A stretch of DNA of 64,000 nucleotides from Ottelia alismoides (GCA_037367405.1 JAZKJV010006050.1:62001-126000), one strand, 5' to 3'. Positions 47,486 through 61,489 are shown, counted from the stretch's first letter. The notes: generated by a model from the sequence alone, not told the origin. A program made the numbers and translations.

Positions 47486-49108
47486 CTAGATGGGCATCTG
47501 CGCTACAAAACTCGGTGCACCAGGCTGCATCATCATCGGAAGTGTAGCTCTCGGCAATCTGGAAGCAGGAGAAGTACTAGTCAACACCGCGAAAGCTGGC
47601 AAAGTGTCTGCGGCTGATCCTCGCTCTGCGGCTATGCTAGCTGTCAGCTGGTCCTCAGGAAGTGTATCTATCTCAACAAAGTGGAGGACAAAAAACTTGA
47701 AGACGGGACTCTCTGTGTCTGTACTCTCAAAGTGTTGTCCCTCCTCAAGCTGTGGCTGCTGGGCTGAGTCCTGGTGATTGTCTGCATCCAAGAAGTGTCT
47801 CTGCAGGAAGAAAACTGACTCCTCCGGGACAGGAAATTGAAGTAGCTGAGTCAATGGCTGCAAAAGCTGGGGCTCCTCCGGCTCCTGGAGTATCAGAAGA
47901 TCTGATATCCAAGACTCGTCGACTAGGAACTCTGGGGCTGACTCGAATTCCAGCTGGAAATCCAACGGGAACTCAAGTAAACTCTGGGTCCGAACCTCTG
48001 CTATGGAAGTCATCTCCTATGTCAGTGGTGCTGTCTGCTCCAAGTCCTCGGGCCGGTGTGTAGAAGCTGACTCATCATGTAAAGTGACACACCGCACTGG
48101 TACTGCATCGTCCACATGTGTTGTTCCGACTATAGCATCTCGCGAAGAAGATCTCTGTGAAAGTACCCTCGAGATGGTATCCAATAGGTGAATGTCGGGA
48201 TTGCGGTGTGAACCGCCACATATGGTAATCACCAGTGCTATCTGCTCTGCGGTCATCCCCCGCATGGAGATTTCTATCAAGTCTATAAGTGGAAGTCCGT
48301 GGTCAGGAAATCTCCTCAAGAGGTCAAGAAACCTCGGCCATGCCTCGTGCAATGGCTCCTGGGGGTCAACTGAAAAGTCCATGATCAAAGACCGCATGAA
48401 ATCTGCTCTACGTGGAGGGAAGTATATCTGCAAGAACTCTCGACGTAGCTCTCCCCACGTCTCGAATGTCCTCCCCAATCGTCGGTGCCATCTCATGGCT
48501 CTGTCGTGAAGCGTGAATGGGAAGGTCCTGCTCATCAGCTCCTCTGCAGTGACGTCTGAATATCTCTGTGCTCTACAAAGCTCCTCGAAAGCGGACAGGT
48601 GAAGATAAGGCTCGTCGTGCGCCTCTCCTGAAAATGTCGGCAGTCGCTGAATGTAACCCAAATCCAAAATGAATGGAGCTAGTGTAGAAGCTGACTGAGC
48701 TCCATGTGCTATCTGCTCCTCCATCCCTCCGGAATAGGATCTGTCTGCTGATCTCCACTGCTCTCTTTGGTCACCAACGGAGTGCGCTCTCAACTCAGCA
48801 GCAACCTCGTCCGGGTCTTGCTTCTGCTCTATCTGGTCTCCTCGGACGTCTCGCACAGCATGCCCAAAGTAGTGAGATGAAAGGGAGGGAGGGAGCGGGA
48901 GGTTGGTCGGAGATCCGACCTCCCTAGAAGGTGGACTGGAGTGATGGTCAGAAAGCAAAGAAAAAGCCGCAAGAGTCGGCTCACAGTGAGGGGGATCCAT
49001 CATCCAGGGGTAAAGGAGAAGAGAAGAGGAAGACTGAAGGGAGGTGAGGGTGGGAAAGCAGATGGATAGAGAAGAGGATGGGGAAGATCGAAGGGATCTG
49101 GCAATCAC
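47486..49108 (-). CDS. Ty3 gag-like polyprotein (interrupted by one stop)
   Basis: The ORF 49108-48017 encodes 363 residues. Residues about 150-330 form a retrotransposon Gag domain of the Athila/Tat type: LPTFSGEAHDEPYLHLSAFE, then LMSRTFPFTLHDRAMRWHRR, then WGELRREFLQIYFPP and EAWPRFLDLLRRFPDHGLP. This would build the virus-like particle. A TAG at 48019-48017 ends it, but the same frame continues open from 48013 to 47486 (175 acidic, Gln/Leu/Pro-rich residues), so it is either a nonsense mutation or readthrough. No CCHC zinc knuckle was seen. The first residues are low-complexity Ser/Leu and the true start may be further in. Confidence 0.85.
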
Positions 49109-50546
49109 ACAAGATGAACAAGCAAACCCCTAATTCACCTACGCACACAAAGCTGAAGACCGAAGGGATCAGTCAATTATCTTGTCGATTTTATTTTAGG
49201 TGATCATCCAGTCTATCAGAGCGATTACGTGAGGTAAATAGGTATCCAGATCTTTCTCAACCGACTGTCCTGTACTGAAAGCCGGTAATCAGTCAAGAAA
49301 AGATCGGAGGCTCTATCCTAATGTGCGGATCACTCTCTCGCTCATCCAAACCAGACAAGGAGGGGGTTACTCTCCCCAAGACAGATTTTCAGTGAAGTGT
49401 CTTTTAGGTCAAGTATGATTAGCAGTCCCGATTTTATTGTTTTTAGATATTTTTCAAATAAAAAGAAACGCCTGACGAATTTTTTGGTTCTCCTGATTAT
49501 TAAGTCAAAAACAGGGGGAGAAGATGAAAAAGCCGATGCGCGATAAATTAATGATGCATGCAAAGTAAGGAAGGCGTACCTGACTCCATCACTCTACATG
49601 CAAGTGATCCGCGCAGAAATTTAAAGACAGAAAATAAACTACCCTATATGATGCAGCGGTGAAAACCGAGTCCTAGATGAGCAAGTCTACTCGCAGAACC
49701 GTCTAACTGGTCACCGACCTCCAAGCCAAAGGTCCGATCTCGGTCTACCCCTCCTCTTCCCGACAAATCGGGGGTAGGAGAAAGCGCTTTACGGGGCAGG
49801 CTGCGGTACGTAGGCTACTAAGGAGATGAGTCAGTTATTTTTATTAATCAATTATTAGTAGGTCCAATTAATCGCACTATAGGAACATGCAGATAATTAG
49901 GTGTGGGGACCCTACTAATTACGACACAAGCAAGCAGAAAATCCTAAGTCTAGGGGCTCGATTAAAAACCGCTGAAAACCGTCAAAGGCAGTAAAAAGAA
50001 AACCAAAGCCACGAGAAAAACCGCGAAAACACCTAAGGGTCCCCCGAGCACACCGGTGCTCGGCGAAACAGACCCGCTAGTCAATCAAGTCCACAGTCCA
50101 AGTCTCTGAGTCCCTGTATTATTACAATAATAATCAAATAAATCCTAAACTACACCTCTCCCACTCAACTCTCTCTCGCTCTCTCCTGTGGCTCCGTGCA
50201 GAAGGGAGCTGCCTCCAAGTCCCGCGGTTGCGTCGGCTTCTCGAAATCGGCCGCCTCGGTCCTCGGGCCCTCGCAAGAAAAGAGACAGGTGGTCAGACCA
50301 ATCAAAATAATCAAATAATAAAAAGAAAAATAAATGAAAATAAAATGAGGGTATATATGCAAAAATGCAAAATAAAATAAACAAACAAAAATCAAACAAA
50401 AACAAAAATAAAAGAAAAGAAAATAAAACAAAATAAAACAAAAATAAAATATAAACAAAAAGCCGCGAAAAGCCGCGATCTCTGAAAGAGCCGCGAAAAG
50501 CCGCGAAAACAAAAACGAAAATAAAATGAAAACTACTAAGCCGTGC
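49109..50546 (-). other. 5' leader of the Ty3 element
   Basis: Non-coding sequence between the primer site and gag. It includes an A-rich tract (about 50290-50520) with repeated AAAGCCGCGAAAA words at about 50458-50505. Phe-rich minus-strand ORFs there arise from the A-richness. Confidence 0.6.
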
Positions 50547-50564
50547 TCCCCGGCAACGGCGCCA
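50547..50564 (-). other. Primer-binding site for tRNA-Asp
   Basis: The plus strand TCCCCGGCAACGGCGCCA equals the 3' end of plant tRNA-Asp(GUC) including CCA; the minus strand TGGCGCCGTTGCCGGGGA would pair with it over 18 bases. It lies three bases from the 5' LTR. tRNA-Asp priming is common in Athila/Tat-type elements. The tRNA identity is from memory of the family. Confidence 0.9.
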
Positions 50565-50567
50565 TTC

Positions 50568-53500
50568 TGATGACCGAGAAAATCCCGAGCGACTAAGGCA
50601 ATCAGGTATCTAGAGGGTCGTTGCGACCTCAATCACTCAGACTCGATCAATCAAGAAAAAGAAGAGACCACCAATCAAAGAGAAAAATCAAATCAAACAC
50701 AACAGCGGTCTTGCTATTAATTTAACCTGGTATAGCGACCAAGGTCGAACACAAGGAGCACGGATTGGCCTCGCGGCCTACGAAGTAGTCAAAAAGAAAG
50801 GGAAAAGAAATAAAAATGTATTTTTGGTGGTTTTTAAGTCTTTTTATATTTTTTTGGATTGTTAAGATATTAAGAAAATAAGAAAAGCAACTAAACAACA
50901 CACTTCAACAATTTATTAAAAGCAATAAAAATCAACCAAAAATTCTAACAAAAATTTTTTTAGGTGTTTTATAATTTTTACTGTTTTTAGTGAATTTTTG
51001 AGATTTTTCTGATGTTTATTTAATTTTCTAAAAATCAAACAAGGGCTGAAACTGTAGGTATTGTCCAGCCGAGCTAAAAGGACCTAGATAAAATATCTAG
51101 AAGTCCCAAATTAGCCTGGAGGTAATTTTCCTGTAAAGATAATAAGACAAGGAAAATTTGGGCACCTAAATTATTATTTTTTGGTTTTTAATTTATTTAC
51201 TAGATTTTTTATGAGATTTTGAGTGTTTTTCAATTTTTAGGTATTTTAAGTAATGAAAAATAGCTAAAATTGGCTAGAAAATCAAGCAAGCAAAGACAAA
51301 TAGTAAGTAATTTTTTTGTGAATTTTTAAATGAATTTTAACATTTTTTTTGTGATTTTTCAAATCAGACAGTGAAGAAAATACGTATTTTTGAATTTTTA
51401 AAAATATCAAACAATGTCTAAAATGTCTCCAAAATTTATAGAAAATTTTACATCATGACAGGAGCGATATGTCCAATTTTCATTAAATTTGGAGGTGATT
51501 TGCTATTTTATTAAAAATAAAAAGAAAGCAATAGTGCACAGGGACCTATCTGCAATTATAACTAAGTCTTGGGTCCCTGAAACAACAACCCTGGAAAGTA
51601 TAGGGGTAGGAATGCAAATTACCCTCCCGGCCACGCACGGTACATGTGACTCAGGCCTGGAGGGACCTGATTGCAATTCCTATTAATAAAAATACAAAAC
51701 GCAACAGGGCGAAAAGGCAGGGCCAAAAATGCAATTACACCAAAATACCACGTGTCGATGCACGTGTCCACAACTGGCAGGGGTATAAATGCAAATATGA
51801 TAGAAAGAAGGGTCCACAGTGCAATTTTCACAAAAAGTAAACAACTACACTACATATTTACAGGACTAAAAACTAAATGCAGAAAGTAAAGGGGGCCTAA
51901 GGACAATTTACCCCTTTTATTAATGTCGAGGGATGGATGCACGATGCGTGGCAGATCAGATGGATGGGACGGCGCGCCGCACACTAAAAGGGCCCTCGGC
52001 GCGATCTGATGGCTGAAATGCTCCCACGTGGAGGATCCAACGGTTGTGGTGCGTCGTGGGACTGCGAAGGGGTCCTGGCTCGGATCGGATGGAGATGGTG
52101 AAGCCACGTGCTAGATCGGATGGCTGAGATGCATCGTGGCTTAACCTCGCTGGCTCGACGGTAGCGATCGAACCTCGGAAGATCTGGCAGTCAGTGCTGC
52201 TTCGTGAATGAACGGACACGATCTAATCTGGAGCGTCGAGGTCGATCTGATGGTGGACGAGGCTCCTGGAAGAACTGGCGGCCGGTGAACTTCGCCGGCC
52301 CTCTGTGCGCACGGTGGACCTCGTCTGATGCTCCTGAGGTGCGGGAAAGATCCGCCGTGAAGTTCCGCACCTAATGCGCTGCTCCGATGAAAGTGGGGAA
52401 CTCCGGAGAGCTCCGGCGACGTGGACGAACAGGAGCTCCTGTGCTCTGGAGTTTCGACCTCTAGATGAAGTCGAATCGGCTCGGTACCTGCATAAGAAGA
52501 GAGCTGGGTCGAGGGCAAACTGCCTCGACCCGTCAGAGCAAGAAGAGGATGGCTGGTGGGTCGAGATGATGGGCCTCCGGCGAGCGGCAGAAGGGGAGAC
52601 CCAATATCCTGCTCCGGGGCGAGACAGGAGGAATGGCTGGGTGGAGAAGGTGGAGGGAAGTCAGGCGAAGGTGGTGGCGTGGTCGGACTGGCGAATGGAT
52701 GATCGGAAACAACTGGCGGAGGTGGCGGAGCTACGGGTACTGAAACCTAAATGCTTAAAGCTAAGCTAATCTAAAGGCTAAGGAGGTTACCTGGCGGGTG
52801 CTGCCGACTGTGCTGGAGCTCAGGGAGCTCCCGGTCGTTGCCTGCAAGGGGCCGTCGACTCCCCGAGGCTGGGCGCGCTCGCGGCGGCGCACGGCGGAGC
52901 TAACCACCGGATCAGTGGCTCCCGGCTTCCCGGGCCTCGCTGCTACTCCGAAGAACGCGACTGTCACTCAGGAACTCCGGAGGAGGTCACAGGCGCCGAG
53001 GGGAAGATCCAAAGATGGAAGAATAGGTCGCCGGTGACGACAATATATATGCTCAGGGATTCGGAAAGGTGATGGTCGGGTGAGTAGCGCGGAGCTCGGA
53101 TCCATCAAACCCACCCCGGGCGAGGGTCCTGGATGATCGAAGATTAATCGGGGCCCGGGGTTAAGGTCATTGGCGATCGGGTCGACTAGGAAATAAATCG
53201 AGAAAATGGGTCGGTTACCCAGATCCGCGGGGAAGAGGGTCCGCGGGGGAAGTTGACCGGGGTCAACAAACCCCCGTGGACCAATCAGAAGCCGCCAAGC
53301 CTATTTTATTTGTTTATTTATTTTGAGATTGAAAATGATCGAATTAATAAAAACTTAAAACATGAAAAATATTTATTTTATTTTTTTCTATTTTTTGTGA
53401 TTTTTAATTAGTTTTTCAAAATAAAAATAAAGTATTTACATTATATAGCTATATATAGGTATATGTACAATATAGGGTTTTTAATTTTTGATTTTTAATT

Positions 53501-54011
53501 GTTATTTTTATACAATTTTATTCCCATTTTTTATTTTATTTATTTATATTATAAAATGAGGAATAAAAAGACATTTTTATTTTATTTTTATTATTTTTAT
53601 ACATAGGTGAAATAAATACATATGTACATTTATATACATGGTATATTTACAAAGTATTTTTGGATTTTAATTTTGTTATTTTTATTTTGTTTTTGTTTTA
53701 ATTGTTTTTATTTTATTTACATAGCTATTTACACACATGAGCCCCTATCTCCCTCTACTTTGGCTTTTATGCGGTCAGGCCCATGCTGAGCCCTCCCTTG
53801 GGTTAGGTTGCTCAATATTTATTCTAAATATTTCCCTCTTTTTCTTTTTAATCTTTATTCTTTTATTTTTGCACAAAAACATGCTAATTATAGGTTTTTA
53901 CACAATGCATGCTTTTGGTAATTATTTCTATTTACAACTATATACATGCATTTGCAAAGGTTTTTTGTAGCTAAAATATAAGAATAAAGAGTGATGAATG
54001 AGTATTCATCA
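50568..54011 (-). repeat. Ty3 element 5' LTR (3,444 bp)
   Basis: It is nearly identical to 41261-44707 throughout, with scattered substitutions and small indels mostly in A/T runs. It carries the same GC-rich core, the same core ORF (52518-52141 minus, 125 codons) and the same TATA-like motif at about 53041-53051. As the 5' LTR it would drive transcription leftward. Confidence 0.93.
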
Positions 54012-55372
54012 CCTTGTCAACACTGAAAGTTCATTCCCTTAATCACTTTCATTGTAAGAGATATACTTACCATTATATCTCTAACAAGATCTGGTATACC
54101 CTTTCTTATCTTTGTCACATCCCAATAATATGAGAACTTGCAACTCGGATAAAAAGAAGTAGGAACTCATTCCATCTTGCAAGTCCAACTTGCATATCCC
54201 AATTCGGTCTTTAACACCCGGGCCCACCACCCCTAAGGTGATGTTGACCCGTCATTAATTGAACCAATCGTCAACAAGAATACAACTCACCATGCGCAAC
54301 CTAATATGGCCCCAATAATATGAGGACTCCATATTGGGGTCACTACGTATACGTCCTTACTCTTTCAAGAAGCAAAGAGCCCGATCCAAATAGCTTGTAT
54401 GCAGGAGCTGTCACTTCGGACAGGCGTCTCCGACATATAATATCTAGCGACGGAACCCTTTGCCTTGACGGGAGACCATGGATGTCACTTATGTGATCCT
54501 TCACCTCATATTCAAATTTTAATTAATCATTATGAATCATATTCATTATGATTAATTCTTCCAAGGGAAATAACTACTCTATTCATGATAGAGTGTTTTA
54601 ATTTTAATTGGATTCCAATTAATCTAATCATATTAAATTAATGATCCAATTAATATCCAACAAACATTTTTAATTGTTACCTGAAAATATGGTATTATCT
54701 CAAATACATATTATTTTGAATTTTAATAATTAGAAAAATAAATCATGATCTTTCAAGCATTATCCGTTCCCTACCCGCTGTCATGGCCAGTACTTACAGG
54801 AGTGGACAGACCGCACACAGTACAACTTGCTACCCCAACGCTCCCCAACTAGACACCATATCCGCCTCGGGAAAAGATAATACTAAGTCAATCACTTTGT
54901 ACTTGAGATGATAATCAGTTTTTCAACCGAAGTTATACCATATAATAATAATCAAAATCATTTTAATTAACACTACAAGGAGATTTGCTAAACAAATTCC
55001 CAAACCTATTCAAGCAACTTGTTTGTTGGAAAGTGTATGATGTAACCAATTTGTGATCTATATCATATCTAATCAATTATTGGTTAAGGCAATTCCATTT
55101 AATGAAATAATTATCATCTTTAAATATTTCACAAATATTTATCAATAATTATTTCAAGAAATTGACCATTATTTTCTATAAAAATTAAATGACAATGACA
55201 TGGTTCTTGATGTAATTTCTAGCAGTGACTCTCACATACTAAAGTTAGCATATCTTATTTTTTTAAAACCCAAATCATGTGAAATCAATTTCTAAACTTT
55301 GTTAATTTGAACCAAGTCTTCCTAGGTTCATGGATCGCAAACAAAAACCTCTAACCTGGCTCTGATACCACT
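54012..55372 (-). other. Copia interior, 5' part (gag side), decayed
   Basis: This is the continuation of the copia interior after the Ty3 element. It ends at the primer site GCTCTGATACCA (55359-55370; minus-strand TGGTATCAGAGC, complementary to initiator tRNA-Met), two bases from the LTR. No gag reading frame survives. Confidence 0.75.
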
Positions 55373-57312
55373 TGAACGCTATGGGAAGATCTTTAAGCAC
55401 ATCACAGAAGCGTGATGATCACATTGTATGCGATCGGGAGCGACTAGTCGTACTAGTCGCTCGAGGCAGCAAAATTTTTAAAAAATATCAATGTGATGAA
55501 ACCACATGATCAAAGAACACTTCTTGGATCGTTTCATCTAAATCACAAATAGGTATTAAGGTTAACTCTTGAAGTGTGGTTGTGATCGAGTCTCTAAACT
55601 AAGAGACCTCCTGTCTCAAGTCCGATCCGATGAAGGAGATGCTTGCGAGCGTGTTGATGAGACGCGTCCTTCTCGCGATCCATGTTGATGATCCAAGCTG
55701 CGAATCTCCTGATCTCATCACACGAGATCCGACGTCTTCTTCACGAGCGAGGCACACTGAAGGAGACTGAGATCCATGAGCAAATACTCTAGCAGCATAA
55801 CGATGATGTTGCGGCGACAACGACTCTCTCAAGGGCTCCAAGGTGGACGGCTACAATGAGAGGGGAAGAGAGAGAATCTTTGGCATGTAGAGAGAGAGAG
55901 AGCTTATATTAATCTATCTTTGAAGAGCAAGGCGTGCCTATTCATATATAGGGTTTTGGGAGTCCATGGATCTCAATCCATGGATAAAACAAAATCAATG
56001 GTTGAGATTGATTTGTGTTTCTTTCAGTGGCCATGATGTTGTTGTAAAAAACACAACAACAACTAATTTAATTTAAATTAATATATATTGATAAATCAAT
56101 ATAAATCAATTCAAAATTAAATCATTTTGACCTTGGAGATAAAGAGGAGATAGACCTCATCTCCTTAAAATGGGGGACGACCACCAAGTGGAATTGGTCT
56201 TTATCTTCAACATCTCATGAGATCTCCTTATTTCATGAGATCTCATTATCTCATGATATCTTCAAGATTTATGACAACATTTTTTGTAAATTATTTCACA
56301 AAAATAATTCTAATTATCTTGTGAACATTGTAATCAGGCCATTGGAAAAATGTGAATCACATTCACAACCCAAAATAAAATATAAAATATATTTTCAATT
56401 AATCATCCAATGTGAATCTAATTCACATCAATAATTAAATAACAAATATAAATCACAATATGCTCTCTTTAATATATTATAAATCACATTTATAATATAC
56501 ATGATTAATACGGATAGTGCTATCCACATTATTCTTGTCCATGATGATTAAATCACATTTAATCATCTTGGATCTCTTATTCTCATGTACCTAAATAATA
56601 TGAAACACATTCATGTTATTCACATATTTGATAATTAAATCACATTTAATTATCTCAAATAACTCTCCTTATAATATGAATCAAATTCATATTATTCATG
56701 ATAATTAAATCACATTTAATTATCCATTTCTTAATGCTCGGATACATATATCAACAATGAAATTATCCATGAACTCTTTCAAGGATAATGCGCTTTCTCT
56801 GTGGATACTTGGAGATAAGGACATGACGATTGTATTGTTCCACATATAGTGACTTGGATATTGAGATCACATCTCAAATCCAGATCTTGCGGACCTCCCA
56901 TTGATGCTTGATTAAATCAAGACCACAAATCTAATCTTCTCATTACATCTGAATCACATTCAGGTCAATGTCCATCAATTGGGTTAAGATCAAATTACTT
57001 CTCTATGAGATGAGTCACTAAAATCTAGACATGTTTCATCACTCCCTCAGAATGGAAGCGTCATGGTTATACAATCGTTTATGATCACATCACCCTCAGG
57101 CATTCCTAATACCTGTACATCTTGCATACTGGAAGACCCAGAATAAATCCTAAGTTTTATCTCTCTTTTAAACTGTCTCCTTCAAGATTTTATCATTAAG
57201 ATTCTCATTCGATCATTGGGAGTCGGTATCGATCATATAGTTTCCAAAAGCATAAATCATAGATAGGTGTTGATCATATACTTTCCATAAGCATATACCA
57301 AACCTTACAAAT
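55373..57312 (-). repeat. Copia 5' LTR, first part
   Basis: It aligns with 35463 onward, beginning TGAACGCTATGGGAAGATC (left copy TGAAAGATGTGGGAAGATC). It has many substitutions and indels, including about 65 extra bases near 57065-57125 that the left copy lacks. It is interrupted at 57312 by the solo LTR and resumes at 61398-61489. Confidence 0.88.
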
Positions 57313-60300
57313 TGATAACTGGGATAAATCAAGGGTTATATCAATCCATAAGGCAGATCAATAGTCGATGCGTTGATCACTCAACAAATCTCTATTAATC
57401 AACCGTAATCCACAATTCAAGAATAAGCAATTAAAATCAAAATTTGTGGAGTTAAAATTTATTATATTTCTACAGTAAAAGTGTATAGGTGTAAGTATGT
57501 ATAGAGGTAGAACACTAGGAGCAAACGGGAGGAGGCAAAATACAATGCGTAAAATTTTCATCTTTTGTCTCTTGTCCATTTTTATTGTTTTTGTGGGTTT
57601 TTTAATTATATATATATTTGTTTTATATTTTTATATTTTGATTTTTATTTTTCCAATTTTTATTTTATATATATATATATTGTTATTTTTCTTTTTTATA
57701 TTAACTATATAGCCTATATAAGGGTATATATACTTAATATATAATAATGTATTTATAAATACTACTAAATATAAATAAAATTCAGAAAATATATTGTTTT
57801 TGGGGTTTTAGTATTTTTTTAATGTTTTTTTATTTTTCCAGAAATTTTTGCTAATTTTTATGTATTTTTAAAATAAAAAACCTCCCAAATAAGGGATTAA
57901 ATATATATCCAAAATTGATTTGGATTTTAAAAATAATAAATAAATCCCAAAATTATTCAAATCAATTTTAATATGTAAATATTTATATAAACAAAATTAT
58001 AAAACATGAAAAAAGGTATTTTTGGATTTTTTAGAAATTTTAAAATTTTTATAAAGATTTTTGTGGTATTTAAATTTTTAAGGTTTTTGTTTCTTCATTT
58101 TATGATTTTTGGTATGTAATTAAAATAGGTCAAAATATACTTTATATATTTTTTTTGGAATTTATAAAGACATTTTTATATTTTTTTGGTATTTTTTTAA
58201 TTAAACAGGGTATAAAGAGGCTCCATTTCATTTTTAATAAATAGATAAAATACAAAAAAATGTTAATTAAAAATATAAGCGGGAAACCACATGGCATGAA
58301 ACATCTATCCCAATTTTTGTGGATTTTTAGGAGCACATTAAGTATTTTAATAAATAGATAAAACACACAAAAATACATGTCCTAGCATGGACATTTTTGC
58401 AAATAAAATAAACTTCAGGGTTCGCAGTGCACATTTGCCAAAAGTTTACAACATTTATTAAATTTTTAAAGTCTAATTTACAATTACAAAACCTGCCACG
58501 ATACTCATGCAATTTACCCATCACGTGGGACAACACGTGACACACACTGGGAGGGACTAAAGTGCAAATACAAGAAAGTTCAGAGACCTCTATGCAATTT
58601 TCAGAAAAATATATAACATGAATTTCATTTTATTGGACTTTTTATAAATACAAAAACTTGAATGGGCATCCCTGTAATTTCACCATCTCACGTGGGCATG
58701 TGAGGTGACGTGAGCTGGACCCCAATGCAATTAAAATAAATACAGGGGGTCAAATGGAAAATGTCCAATTATTTATAAACGTCAACTTTTATTTACAGGA
58801 CTAAATAATAAAACACAAAATCGCAGGGTTCAGATGTGCAATTTACCCCTAGAGTGCGCTAGCCAACGGTTGGATCCTCTTCACTTATACACATGTCACG
58901 CATCCAACGACTGATGACGCTTCGTTGCTGGATGGCCAAGATTAGATCGCATCGAGTGATCGGATGGTCGTAGCACGACATCATCCAACGATTGTAGCTT
59001 GATCTGGGCCACTGCATCTGATCCGACGGCGGAGAGGCAAAGGGGAAGAACATGGAAGAAGGCCGACAAAGCCGAGCTTCCCCACCCCCATCCTCCCTTC
59101 TCCGGCGTTCTTCGAGGCTTCGAGATGGCTAGAAAGGTCCCTGCGGAGGCCCTCTTTGTGTTGGGGGCGACAAAATGCTCTGACATTGGCCGGAGCTCCT
59201 CCACGAGGTCGAGGAAGCGCAACACCTCCAAGTACCTCAAGTCTTCAAAAATCGACTCTGTTTGGAGTCCATTGGCTCTTCAAACCCTGCAATGAGATTC
59301 GCACAGGAAAAATAGGGATCCAGGGGCCTTATTTGGTGGAAATGGGCATAGGGTGAAGCGGGCGGAGGTCTCCAACAAGCGGCGGAGGTGGAAACCTTGA
59401 TCTCTGGATCCAATAGGGATCCGGGTGAAATGAGGAGCCTGGGGCGAAGGGAAACGAGAGGGGAAGGAAAGCGAGGTGGAAGGCAGGTTGGAGACAGAGT
59501 GGTACACGGTGAAATCGTTCGCCGGAGCAGAGCTCCGGCGAACTGCGAATGGGCCTAGTTACGCTAAATCTACGGGCTAATCATTAACCCAAGGACATAA
59601 ATGAAATGCTAGAATTAAAGGATACCTAAGGAAATAAAAAACACAGCTCGAACCTGGCCGGAGACCAAGGAGCATAGACGTCGTCTTGGGTGCACCACCC
59701 ACCTCCGCGAGCGTCCGCGAGCTCAGGGGACTCCTCCTGTCACAAGGATACGCGCTTTGGCCAAACTTCAGAGCTCTAAGGCTTGGGAAACTGACCACAA
59801 TTGCAAGGAGGAAGGAGGTTGCTTATTTATGAATATAATATCACCCTTATTTGATCGACCGTTAGGAAAGAAATCAAGCTATGTATAACAGATCAAAGGA
59901 TATGGCGTGGATCTATGAAGATCTGAGAAGATTTCGTATGAAGAAAGCATTCACGATGGATCGATGGAATAGCTGGGAAAAATGGCACAACATCGAGGAA
60001 AAGACTGGCTGCGTCATATCAGAAGCAGAGGGGGGAGTTGACCGTGGTCAACATTTGATGTGATCCTATTGGTCCACGTCATGCCGCTAAACGACAAAAC
60101 ATGGAATTTTATTCGAAAATAAATAATCAAAAATTGTAAATGATTTTATTAATTTTTGTATATAAAATAAAATTATCTACTTTTTTATTATGATTTTTAT
60201 TTATTTTTGGCCTTATTTATTAGTAGTTAATTTTTATTAGTGTATTTATATGTATATTCATCTATGTTTTGTACATTTTTATTTTTATTTTATATATTTT

Positions 60301-61397
60301 ATTTTATTATTTTATTATTTTATTTTATATATTTATAACTTATTTTTGTGAGTATAAATATATTTTTATTATATTTTTATGATTCAATTTGTATACTTAA
60401 ATAAACAAGTATGTATATTCTATAGGTTTATTTAGAGGTATTTTACCTATGTATTATATACATCTTTTTATTTTAATGTATTTTATTGAGTTTTATTTTG
60501 GTTTTGTATTTTAAAATAAAATACATATAAAATTTATAATATTACAAAAAATATAAAAGAATAAAGAATAAAGGAATAGGTTTCCTTTTCATTTTTCTAC
60601 ATGTATAACATAGGTGTTTTGCCTATATTTTTAAGTAAACTTATTTTATTTTTCATTTTATTTTTGGTTTTATTCTAGTTTTAATATAGACATGTGTTAT
60701 GAATAATATTTACAAATTTATAAAAATATGAATTTGTAAAATGAAGGATGAATAAAATGAATATTTTAATTGGTATAATATACAATGAGGGTCAACAACC
60801 TAACTTTCACACAGTAATTCCAAAAATATAAAACCACCACCATTAAATAGCTTGTGAAAAGTTATATAAAATTAGAGCTGATTGTGATATATTTTGAGTT
60901 TTTATTTGAAAGATATGAGTCTGTGAAATTGGATTTTTGGCTTTTTATTTTATGCATAAAATGAACACTGTATATTATTTTTGTATAAAATCAATTTTGT
61001 ATTTTTTACATTATTATCTATAATCTTTATGTTTAAGTTTCTTCATTTGATGAATAAATAATAAAAAATAAAATAGGTGTAAAAAATGCATAAATAATTA
61101 ATAAAAGAATTGGATTTTATTATCTTTTTTGCCCTTATCTCCTCCTACTTTATTACTTGTCGACCAACTCAATTCTTGACTTGGTCTCGGGGTCTAGGGT
61201 CGTAAAATATTTTCAATATTTTATTCCTTTATCTTTTCTTTATTATATAATTTTGGTATTAAAAACCTTATTTTATACACAAAATATACAATAAATAGTG
61301 AATGCTATTATGTACAAATTAATGCTATTTACATACATTAGCTAGTGTTTTTAAGGCCAAAATGATAGAATAAAGGTGATGGAATGGAGATTCATCA
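57313..61397 (-). mobile_element. Solo LTR of the same Ty3 family (4,085 bp)
   Basis: It starts TGATAACTGG and ends GAGATTCATCA, the same termini style as the LTRs at 41261 and 50568. CAAAT flanks both sides (57308-57312 and 61398-61402), and the other copia LTR shows the uninterrupted site near 37325. The order AT-rich arm, CACGTG-containing middle, GC-rich core (about 58850-60060) and AT-rich arm follows its relatives. There is no interior or second LTR, so it arose by recombination between two LTRs. Orientation is inferred from that order. Confidence 0.9.
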
Positions 61398-61489
61398 CAA
61401 ATTCAATCAAGCTTCCAAAGCGAGACGACTATGCATGGAATTTAATTCTTCCCAATATCTTATGAGTGAGCTCATGTATTCCGGTTCAG
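61398..61489 (-). repeat. Copia 5' LTR, second part
   Basis: TCAAGCTTCCAAAGCGAGAC and the following bases match about 37330-37430 of the left LTR. It is interrupted again at 61490 by another LTR. Confidence 0.85.

Larger units (their letters stand above)
41261..54011 (-). mobile_element. Non-autonomous Ty3-type (Athila/Tat-like) LTR retrotransposon, complete
   Basis: The 12,751-bp insertion is flanked by CCTTG on both sides (41256-41260 and 54012-54016). LTRs of 3,447 and 3,444 bp begin TGATGACCGAG and end TTCATCA on the plus strand. The primer site is at the right inner border and the polypurine tract at the left, so the element reads on the minus strand. The 5.86-kb interior has a gag-like ORF and no protease, reverse transcriptase or integrase that I can see, so it is a large non-autonomous derivative. 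The LTRs are very similar with scattered substitutions, indicating a younger insertion than the copia host. Confidence 0.95.

Noticed and set aside
50145..50632. Phe/Tyr-rich minus-strand ORFs that look like membrane proteins
   Set aside because: They come from an A-rich leader tract of the Ty3 element and overlap its primer-binding site.
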